64,000 nucleotides of DNA from AP-15 sp963775875 (GTDB lineage: Bacteria; Pseudomonadota; Alphaproteobacteria; ATCC43930; CGMCC-115725). The number at the start of each line of letters is the position of its first letter. Positions within the stretch are counted from its first letter, which is position 1. Below, in pieces: positions 18,820-26,064 of the stretch. Location of the stretch: assembly GCA_963775875.1 (NCBI GenBank), contig CAVZKP010000041.1, positions 1 to 64,000 of the forward strand. The letters are read 5' to 3'. Below the pieces are notes generated by a model, which ran no database searches, had not been told where the DNA came from, and saw nothing but the letters and a program-made list of their open reading frames with translations. The translations under genes were made by a program, and so were the position numbers.

Positions 18820-19089
18820 ATGCCACTCGCGACCATCGATCTGCCGAGCCTCGGCGAGATTTTGAAGTATAGCCCCGGCTGGCTCGATGAGGCGGTCGAT
18901 ACCGCCGAAGCGAGCCGGATTGTCGGCTTTCCCGTCTGCACCCTTCACACCTGGCGCTCGCGCGGGGAAGGCCCACCCTTTCTCAAGATCGGCCCTCGCT
19001 CGGTACGCTATCAGCGCCGCACCTTGTTTGAATGGCTGGCCGAACGTCAGCGCCGCAACACGGCAGACAACGGGGACGATCATGGCTGA
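18820..19089 (+). CDS. helix-turn-helix (MerR/AlpA-like) DNA-binding protein
   Basis: 89 residues from the ATG at 18820. The core TAEASRIVGFPVCTLHTWRSRGEGPPFLKIGPRSVRY-type region (about residues 28-65) is the excisionase/AlpA-like winged HTH, with the helix pair followed by the basic RYQRRTL strand. Such proteins serve as excisionases or as regulators of transfer genes in integrative elements. Its stop overlaps the start of the next gene by 8 bases. Confidence 0.7.
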   Translation: MPLATIDLPSLGEILKYSPGWLDEAVDTAEASRIVGFPVCTLHTWRSRGEGPPFLKIGPRSVRYQRRTLFEWLAERQRRNTADNGDDHG

Positions 19090-19402
19090 CAAGACCAAAC
19101 CCGTCTCTATCCGGCCCGCCCCCGCCGAAATCGAACAGCTTCAGGCGCGCGCCTATACCCTGTCGGCGAGCATCACCGGAATCGCCCGCGACCTGATCCG
19201 CACTGGCCTTGCCGGCGGCGACAACAAGGCGCTCGCCGATCGGCTGATGTTGATCGAACGGCGCATCGTCGCCTTGGAACACCAAGGCCGCGAAACCCAG
19301 GCCAAGGCACTGTCGATCGATCGGGCCGCGCGCGATCTGCTCGCCATGTTCGATGCCCTTCTCAAGGCACTGACCGGCGAAAGCGCTGGGAGGGGAGCAT
19401 GA
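19082..19402 (+). CDS. MobC/TraJ-like mobilisation accessory protein (probable)
   Basis: 106 residues. The N-terminal half, beginning MADKTKPVSIRPAPAEIEQL and continuing SASITGIARDLIRTGLAGG, looks like a ribbon-helix-helix relaxosome protein. The C-terminal half is a helical coiled coil (LMLIERRIVALEHQGRETQ). The ATG at 19082 overlaps the upstream gene and the stop overlaps the ATG of the coupling protein (ATGA). Position directly before a coupling protein and a relaxase supports a role in DNA transfer. Confidence 0.6.
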   Translation: MADKTKPVSIRPAPAEIEQLQARAYTLSASITGIARDLIRTGLAGGDNKALADRLMLIERRIVALEHQGRETQAKALSIDRAARDLLAMFDALLKALTGESAGRGA

Positions 19403-21202
19403 GCCGGCGCCTGAAGATCATCGCGTTCGCCGCGACTCTCGCCGGCTTCGCGGCGATGGTCGGCGCTTATGATCTCGGATTCGAGCGGTGGCCGCCGCGA
19501 ACAACGCTGGCTGATGGGCGGAGCGTGCCGCTTTACGCGGCCGGCGTTCAAGCTTGCTTCAAGGCGCGAGCGCTGGCGCTCCTCGATGACGCCACCGCCG
19601 ATGATAATTGGCAAGCCTGTCGGCAACGGCTCATGGCTTACGGTGCGCTGGACGCTTTCAAACTTCGCTGCGTCGCCGTCGCCGGCAGCGCCGCGATCGG
19701 CCTCTTGGCGCTGTTCGGATTCGCCCTCTGCTTTCGTGCCGATCGTCCCTCCTTCAAGGTCACGCGCGGCTCACGGCTGCACGCTTGCTCGGCCGGGTTG
19801 AAAGCCTTCGCGCGGTCTTGCGCGGGCGAGTGCCGGATTCACGGGCGCGACGTCGAGCTGGTGCCGTCCATCGCGCTCGGCTGCGACCGTGAGACACGGC
19901 ATTTCCTGATCCTGGGCAGCGTCGGCGGTGGCAAGACGCAAACCATGCTGCACCTGATAATCGAGGCGATCGCCCGCGACGATGGCGTCCTGGTGCTCGA
20001 CACCAAGGGCGACATGATGGCGGGCTTCCCGCTCAGCCGGAACCGCTCCTCGTCGCTCCGCATGATCGCCGATCGCTGGTTTGGGACGTGGCGGCGGATT
20101 GCTGCATCAAACAGGATGCGCGCGAGCTGGCCGCCCGCTTCATCCCGCCCAGCGCCGATCCCATGTGGTCGCAGGCAGCGCAGGAAATCTTCGTCGCCTG
20201 CATCGTCCACCTCCAGGCGACCAAGGGCCGTGATTGGGGCTGGGCCGATCTCGAAACCGTCGTCACCGCAGATGTGGATGTGCTGACGGCGCATGCACGG
20301 AACCACAATCCGAACGCGCTGCGTCTCCTCAATCAGCCCGACAGCAAGACGACGCTGAGCATCCTGACGACATTTCAAACGCACATGCGCATCGTTTCCG
20401 TGCTGGCGGAAGCATGGCCCGATCCCTCGGCCGGCCGGTTTTCCATCCGCGCCTGGCTGCACAATCCGGTGCCGCGTCGGCCGCTGATCTTGCAACACGA
20501 TCCCGGCTATCCCGAGCTGTCGCGCATCTGGATTGGCAGCATGCTGGGCCTGCTCGCCTCCGCAGTCGGCAGCCCCACGCTGACCGAAAGTCGGCATCGG
20601 CGGGTGTGGCTGTTCCTCGATGAGTTTCCGCAACTACCGCCGAGCAGTTCCCGACCTTCCTTGAGCTGGGCCGCTCCAAAGGCATCGCCGTCGTCATCGG
20701 CGCACAGGACACGGCGCAAATCCGGGCCGTCAATGGACCGGACCAGGCCAAGTCCTGGTTCGGCATGACCGGCACCAAGATCATGACGAGCATCAACACC
20801 AGCGAAGCGGCGGAGGATGTCAGCCGTCCGATCGGCGACCAGGAAGTCGAGCAGCGCATGCAAAGCGCCACACGCTCCGGCGGGCGCGTCAGCATCACTG
20901 ATAGCGTCCACCGCGAAATCCGTCGCGTCGTCACGGCCTCGGAACTCGCCTCCCGCCTCGGCCCAACCGAGCGCGGCGTTCGCGTGCTCTTCATCGGCCT
21001 GGGCGACGCCATCTATGAGTTAGACCTGCCTTACATCACCCTGCCGAAGTTCCGGGAGCCGACCATGCCGGCGGACTGGACGCGGACCCCGCCGCCGTCA
21101 CCGCCAAAGGGAACCAACGGCAAGACGCCGCCAGCACCGACACCTGCACCGGCTCGCCTGACTCCGGACCTCGCCGATCTGATTCGGCAGACCCAGCACT
21201 GA
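19399..21202 (+). pseudogene. VirD4/TraD-type conjugative coupling protein, two frameshifts
   Basis: Two N-terminal transmembrane helices (IIAFAATLAGFAAMVGA and AAIGLLALFGFALCF) precede the ATPase domain. Walker A is GSVGGGKTQT (about residue 172) and the Walker-B-like VLVLDTKGDM follows. The frame then shifts near 20040; the second segment carries ELAARFIPPSADPMW and the second acidic motif VWLFLDEFPQLP. Another shift near 20640 leads into LGRSKGIAVVIGAQDTAQ and a Pro-rich tail ending at 21202. Joined it is about 600 residues, the size of TraD/VirD4 proteins that feed the relaxase-DNA complex into a type IV pore. Confidence 0.8.
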
Positions 21203-21204
21203 TC

Positions 21205-21663
21205 ATGGTCGCCTCGATCTCGGCACGCGGCAGCGCCAAAGCGGCCCTTGCCTATTACGATCATCTCCGCCGCGACGATTATTACACGCGCAGCGGCGAA
21301 CCGCCCGGCCGGTGGGCCGGCGAAGGCGCCGAGCGGCTGAGCCTGCGTGGGCCGGTGACGCACGCGGAATTCGAGGCCGCGCTGAGCGGCGTCGATCCCA
21401 AGACTGGTGACCGGCTGGTTCAGTATGGCAGGCGCGGGAGGGAACATTCGGCTGGATGGGATATGACGTTCAGCGCGCCGAAATCCGTGTCGGCCCTGAG
21501 GGCGCTCTCCGAATCACTGCGGGCATGCACACCGTCTCGATCGGCACAGGCGAGGCCGAAACCGCGCGGGGCTTCACTGTTGCGCCTGGAGGCGAGGAAT
21601 TCATCGACGTTTTGGATAAATCGCGGATGGCCGGTGCGCGCGCTCTTGGTGCAGGAATTATAG
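21205..21663 (+). pseudogene. truncated MobF/TrwC-type relaxase
   Basis: It begins MVASISARGSAKAALAYYDHL two bases after the coupling-protein stop and carries the family segments YGRRGREHSAGWDMTFSAPK and SVSALRAL, where the TrwC domain's metal-binding region begins. After about 21505 the sequence stops matching and the frame turns into unrelated Arg/Ser-rich residues. Only about 100 residues of a protein usually over 900 long are left. No TraI-like helicase part follows, so the element cannot transfer on its own. Confidence 0.7.
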
Positions 21664-21806
21664 GGGGCGCCCTTGGAGGGATCGCACAGGCTCTTCAAGA
21701 ACAAGAGGAAGCCGCAGAACGGCATGAGGGACCGATTTGGCAGGTTGATCCCATCCCGCCGCAAGACGGGATAGCGATCTTACAAACCCTCTCTCTTTCG
21801 CAATGA
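21525..21806 (+). CDS. unknown short ORF at the relaxase break point
   Basis: 93 residues from an ATG at 21525 (MHTVSIGTGEAETARGF), in a different frame from the relaxase, containing a Gly/Ala-rich segment (ALGAGIIGGALGGIAQALQEQ) that could be a membrane helix. In-frame codons continue upstream without a stop to about 21456, so this may be the tail of another gene joined to the relaxase by recombination. I do not recognise the family. Confidence 0.35.
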   Translation: MHTVSIGTGEAETARGFTVAPGGEEFIDVLDKSRMAGARALGAGIIGGALGGIAQALQEQEEAAERHEGPIWQVDPIPPQDGIAILQTLSLSQ

Positions 21807-22242
21807 AGGCTCGAAAAACGAACGCTGAGAGGCAAAGATCATGCGACATACAATTGTCCTACCCTCCGGTGAACTTGAGATTTCTGGTTTCTCGATTGAA
21901 TGGAGGATCCGAGAGGCAGATTCGCACCTCCGCAGGTAGAACTGGTCGCGTCAATAGCAACTGACCCCAACTCCGCCACCCGCCCCGCTCCAGGAGCAAA
22001 CACCCACCACTGTGGCAATCGAATGGGCGCGCCGGTTGCCATAGACCTCTATCGGCGGATCGCCGCTCCATGGGTTGGCCGCTGCCGCCATAAGACGGGC
22101 GCCCAGCCCGTAGGGTGGAATACCCCGGCTTGCGAAAGCGGGGGTTTTCCGCCGGAGCGATGCGAACCGTCGTGGCGGACGGCGCTACGCTCTTCCACTC
22201 TGGCTTGCTGGCGTGGGTGTAATCCGCATGTTAGGAAGGACG
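21807..22242. other. intergenic junction region, no supported gene
   Basis: About 435 bases at the right edge of the transfer region. A 32-codon frame (ATG at 21841, MRHTIVLPSGELEIS) is the only small candidate and is weak. A terminator-like hairpin lies near 22123. The segment around 22108-22122 (GTAGGGTGGAATACC) resembles a dispersed repeat seen again near 23090 and 60660. Confidence 0.35.
22123..22148 (+). terminator. Rho-independent terminator-like hairpin
   Basis: CCCCGGCTT and AAGCGGGG flank a GCGA-type loop and are followed by GTTTT. One bulged base is needed in the stem. Confidence 0.6.
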
Positions 22243-23107
22243 ATGACCAGCTGCCTATGGAAGCCCATTGAGGAGTTCATCGCGAAACTTAACAGCAAAG
22301 GCTCAATGCCTGCTGTGCATCACTATACGAGCGTGCGCGGCGCTCTCGGAATCTTGGAAAGCGGAAGATTTTGGTTCACCGAACGTGCGCATCTGAATGA
22401 TCCGTCCGAGGTTTCGCATGGCGTAGAGATCGCGACGGCGATCCTGCGGGAGCAGGCCATGAAAGATGATGCAGATCGTCTCGACGGTAGCGCCCAAAAC
22501 GCATTTCGGGATTTCCGTTTTTTCAGTGGAAGCTTCACATTCGAAGATGACGAACTGTGTCAATGGCGAAATTACGGGGACGACGGAAGAGGGGTTGTCT
22601 TGTCGTTCAAGGCTTCGGCCTTCAACAATCCGACGGCACATATCAGTAAATTTCTTCCAGGTAAGCCGACGGCTTTGGTCTGCCCCATGTCGTACAGCTC
22701 TGACGAGCTACGATCGGTGATCGCTTCTGTTATAAAACGCATGGGACAGGAAAAACATCGGCGAATTGTGTGACCATGTCTTTATGACCTCCAGCATGTT
22801 CAAGAACGATTGCTGGAGGTCGGAAAGAGAGTATCGTTTTTTCGTGCACGGCATCCGCCAAAACGTCCTAAAAAGTGGTTACTACAAATCCCGCGAACGG
22901 AATGGCGAAATAGTTTCCTACCTCAACATCCCAATTCAAAATTGGAGTTCGCCAGATGATTTTCCGATCTACCGGATACGCCTTGGCCCGGCCGCGTTGC
23001 CCAACCTCGACGTCCAACTCGCCGATTCCTTTTTCTCTAAGGGCATTCGCTGTGGCATCGTGAGGTCTAACCTTCCTTACCGTTCAGCAAGCGTAGGGCG
23101 GGTGTAA
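22243..23107 (+). pseudogene. DUF2971 protein, frameshifted in an A-run
   Basis: The first part starts at ATG 22243 (MTSCLWKPIEEF) after AGGAAGGA and holds the family signatures VHHYTSVRGALGILESGRF, LNDPSEVSHG, SGSFTFEDDELCQWRNYGDDG and RGVVLSF. It stops at about 22773. The next frame continues CDHVFMTSSMFKNDCW-SEREYRFF and ends at 23107. The shift falls near GGAAAAAC (about 22748), so a homopolymer indel is likely. Together they give about 287 residues. DUF2971 genes are frequent in accessory islands, some near defence genes; the function is unknown. The last residues (SASVGRV) are encoded by the inverted repeat at 23090. Confidence 0.75.
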
Positions 23108-23167
23108 CCCGCCGTGCCGGCCACACAACGAATGGCGGGTTGCGCGTTGCTTCACCCACCCTACGCT
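23090..23167. repeat. imperfect inverted repeat with 15-base arms
   Basis: Arms AGCGTAGGGCGGGTG (23090-23104) and CACCCACCCTACGCT (23153-23167) are complementary except one position. The 48-base centre is GC-rich and contains AACCCGCC and GGCGGGTT, an inner inverted pair. This is the form of dispersed intergenic repeats common in proteobacteria. A half copy appears near 60660. Confidence 0.75.
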
Positions 23168-23239
23168 CTAGACTAGGATACGGTTCCGGCGGGCCCCGCG
23201 CGGGCCAATCCGCAATCACCCGAGGCGAGGAGAAACCCC

Positions 23240-24019
23240 ATGCCGTTCTTCGAAAAAGGCGACACCCGCATCTATTACGAGGAGGCCGGCTCCGGCTTCC
23301 CGCTGATGGTCATCCCCGGCGGCGGGCTGAACTCGACGGTCGCGGGCCTCGCGACCCACCCGTTCAACCCGTTCGACGAGTTCAAGGGCGAATTCCGGGT
23401 GATCGCGGCCGATCTGCGCAACGCCAAGGGCGGCCAGTCGACGGGGCCGCTCGAAACCGACCGGGCGTGGGACGCCTATACCGACGACCATATCGGCCTG
23501 ATGGACCATCTGGGCATCCGCAATTTCATGGTGCTCGGCTTCTGCATCGGCGGCCCGTTCATCTGGAACCTGCTGAGCCGCGCCGGCGACCGCGTCATCG
23601 CCGCCGTGCCGGCGCAGCCCAGCGGCTACCGCCCGGAGATGCCCGATCTCTCCTACAACAACAACATGAAGGGCTGGGGCCCGGAATTGTGCGCCCGCCG
23701 GCCCGACCTGACGATGGCGATGGTCGACGCCTTCCTGACCAACATGTACCGCGCCCGCGCCGACTTCGTGTACACCGTGACCCGGGATTTCGTGCGCAAC
23801 TGCCAGACGCCGATCCTGGTGTTGCCGGATGACGTGCCGGGGCACCCCTATGTCGTGGCGATGGAGACCGTCCATCTCGCGCCGAACGCGCAGGTCAGCC
23901 TCTATCCGTGGAAGGACACGCCGGACAAGATCCCGCTGGCGGTGCGCCATATCCGCACTTTCCTGCGGGCATATCGGCCGGTGGCAGGATCGCAACCGAT
24001 GGCAGCCGCCGCCCAGTAG
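23240..24019 (+). CDS. alpha/beta hydrolase with Cys nucleophile elbow (copy 1)
   Basis: 259 residues, start ATG after GGCGAGGAG. The fold's landmarks are the oxyanion region VIPGGGLNSTVAG, the HIGLMDHLGI strand-turn and the nucleophile elbow GFCIGG (about residues 100-105), where a cysteine occupies the usual serine place. Further down are PILVLPDDVPGHPYVVAMET and a helical cap. Without a signal peptide it should be cytosolic. The substrate is unknown. It has a near-identical neighbour downstream, 51 bases away, in the same direction. An NHL-repeat protein converges on the pair. Confidence 0.8.
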   Translation: MPFFEKGDTRIYYEEAGSGFPLMVIPGGGLNSTVAGLATHPFNPFDEFKGEFRVIAADLRNAKGGQSTGPLETDRAWDAYTDDHIGLMDHLGIRNFMVLGFCIGGPFIWNLLSRAGDRVIAAVPAQPSGYRPEMPDLSYNNNMKGWGPELCARRPDLTMAMVDAFLTNMYRARADFVYTVTRDFVRNCQTPILVLPDDVPGHPYVVAMETVHLAPNAQVSLYPWKDTPDKIPLAVRHIRTFLRAYRPVAGSQPMAAAAQ

Positions 24020-24070
24020 CGGCGATACCGATCAATCGAGCCAACACCGCTCTGGGCCAGGAGAAACCCC

Positions 24071-24829
24071 ATGCCGTTCTACGAAAAAGGCGAAACCCGC
24101 ATTCATTACCAGGACGCCGGCTCCGGCTTCCCGCTGATGGTCATTCCCGGCGGCGGGCTGAATTCGACGGTCGCCGGGCTGGCGACCCACCCGTTCAACC
24201 CGATCGACGAGTTCAAGGGCGAGTACCGGGTCATCGCGGCCGATCTGCGCAACGCCAATGGCGGCCAGTCCGCCGGGCCGCTCGCGGTCGACCGGCCGTG
24301 GGACGCCTATACCGACGACCATATCGGGCTGATGGACCATCTCGGCATCAGCGAATTCATGGTGCTGGGCTTCTGCATCGGCGGCCCGTTCATCTGGAAC
24401 CTGCTAAAGCGGGCGCGCGGCCGGGTCACCGCCGCGGTGCTGGCCCAGCCCAGCGGTTTCCGGCCGGCGATGCCCGACCTGTTCTACCAGAACAACATCA
24501 AGGGCTGGGGCCCGGCATTATGTGAACGCCGGCCCGAGGTCACGATGGCGACGGTCGACGCCTTCCTGAACAAGATGTACCGCGCCAATGCCGATTTCGT
24601 GTTCACCGTGACCCGCGATTTCGTCCGCGACTGCCAGACCCCGCTCCTGGTCCTGCCGGACGACGTCCCGGCGCACCCCTACGCGGTGGCCATGGAGAGC
24701 GCGCTGCTCGCGCCCAACGCGCAGGTCAGCCTCTACCCGTGGAAGGACACCCCGGACAAGATCCCGCTGGCGGTGCGCCACATCCGCACCTTCCTCAAGG
24801 CCAATCGACCGGCAACCGCCGCCCGCTGA
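24071..24829 (+). CDS. alpha/beta hydrolase with Cys nucleophile elbow (copy 2)
   Basis: 252 residues, a tandem duplicate of the upstream gene, even preserving the ribosome-site context (CAGGAGAAACCCC before ATG). Most segments are identical, including GGGLNSTVAGLATHPFNP, AYTDDHIGLMDHLGI and the elbow GFCIGGPFIWNLL. Differences cluster in the cap (KRARGRVTAAVLAQPSGF, FYQNNIKGWGPAL) and the tail, so the substrates may differ. The Cys in place of Ser is retained in both copies, which argues that it is functional rather than a chance change. Confidence 0.8.
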   Translation: MPFYEKGETRIHYQDAGSGFPLMVIPGGGLNSTVAGLATHPFNPIDEFKGEYRVIAADLRNANGGQSAGPLAVDRPWDAYTDDHIGLMDHLGISEFMVLGFCIGGPFIWNLLKRARGRVTAAVLAQPSGFRPAMPDLFYQNNIKGWGPALCERRPEVTMATVDAFLNKMYRANADFVFTVTRDFVRDCQTPLLVLPDDVPAHPYAVAMESALLAPNAQVSLYPWKDTPDKIPLAVRHIRTFLKANRPATAAR

Positions 24830-24918
24830 CCCGGCGGCGCGGCGATGACCGGGCGGCAGGGTCAGGCCCCTGCCGCCCGCGCCGCAAGCAGGTCCGCCGA
24901 CGGACGGCGCCGCGGCGC

Positions 24919-25794
24919 TCAGGCCTGTCGGACGAATTTGTCGACGCTGCGTTCCGTGGTCAATCCGGCGTAGATGTCGCCGCGCGAGTCGACGCCGACG
25001 CCGTGGACATGGCGGCTCGGAAAGCGGGCGAGCACCGTTCCCTTCGCATCGCGCACGCAGATCTGCGCGGGCTTGCCCTGGTCTTCCTGCTCGGCGATAT
25101 AGAAATTGCCGTCCTTGCCGCGGCTGATGTCGTTCGGCCCGCCCATGCCGGTCCACATGCCGAGGAAGTCGCCCTCCGGCGAGAAGATCTGAATGCGCTG
25201 GTTCGCCCGGTCGGCGACGTAGAGCTTGCCGTCATCGTCGAAGGCGATGCTGTGCGGCAGGTGGAACTGGCCCTCGCCCTTGCCCGGCGCGCCCCATGAG
25301 GTGACCAGCCGGCCGTCGCGGGTAAAGCGGTGCACCCGGGCATTGCGGTAACCGTCGGTCACATAGATGTCGCCATTGGGGTGGGCCATCATCTCGGTCG
25401 GGTGGTTGAACGGCCCGGCCGCGCGCTCGGCGAGGTAGGGCGCGCCTTCGCAGCCGGTGTCGGAATGGACGCCGCGGCTGCCGAGTTCCAGCAGCGGTTT
25501 GCCGTCCAAGGTGAACGACTTCGCCACCGAATCCATGCGATCGGTGGTGTAGACGATGTCGCCGACGATTTTCAGACCATGCGGGTCGGTGACCTCGCCG
25601 CTGCCCCAGGCGCCCAGATACTTGCCCTCGCGGTCGAAGACCACCACCGGGGGATCCTTGCGCTGGAATACATAGATGCGGTCCTGCGCATCGGCCGCCA
25701 CCCGGCTGATCAGCCCGAACAATTCTCCGCCGGGCAATTTGACAAAGTCGCGGATCAGTTCGTAGGTGTAGTCGCCCTCGCCAATTTGTGCCAT
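24919..25794 (-). CDS. NHL-repeat protein (peptidyl-alpha-hydroxyglycine lyase-like)
   Basis: 291 residues from the ATG at 25794 (MAQIGEGDYTYEL), with GGAGGAAG upstream. It is a beta-propeller of NHL repeats: FNHPTEMMAHPNGDIYVTDGYRNARVHRF, FHLPHSIAFDDDGKLYVADRANQRIQIF and ARFPSRHVHGVGVDSRGDIYAG are three clear blades, each with the pattern (h)xxPxGhAhxxxGxhYVxD. The family includes amidating lyases and SMP-30-type lactonases, but catalysis is not proven for bacterial members. No signal peptide is visible. It converges on the hydrolase pair. Confidence 0.75.
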   Translation of the reverse strand: MAQIGEGDYTYELIRDFVKLPGGELFGLISRVAADAQDRIYVFQRKDPPVVVFDREGKYLGAWGSGEVTDPHGLKIVGDIVYTTDRMDSVAKSFTLDGKPLLELGSRGVHSDTGCEGAPYLAERAAGPFNHPTEMMAHPNGDIYVTDGYRNARVHRFTRDGRLVTSWGAPGKGEGQFHLPHSIAFDDDGKLYVADRANQRIQIFSPEGDFLGMWTGMGGPNDISRGKDGNFYIAEQEDQGKPAQICVRDAKGTVLARFPSRHVHGVGVDSRGDIYAGLTTERSVDKFVRQA

Positions 25795-26064
25795 TGCCGT
25801 CTTCCTCCCGGAAAAATCCGTACGAAAATCGCCTTCGCCGCGTGCCGCGGCCCCATGCCCATCCGGAACATGGCTTGTTGCCGACATCGCTATCGTACCG
25901 CAGCGACGCCGCGCTGATCCAGAAAATATGACGATATCCATGATTTAGCCCGGATCATGCCGGAAGGTTGGCGGGTATGGCGCAAGCCGTTGACATAGAA
26001 TTCGATTGTCGAGACGGAACCTACCGATCAGCAAAGGCCTACACCCGGCACCTCTGATTGGACA

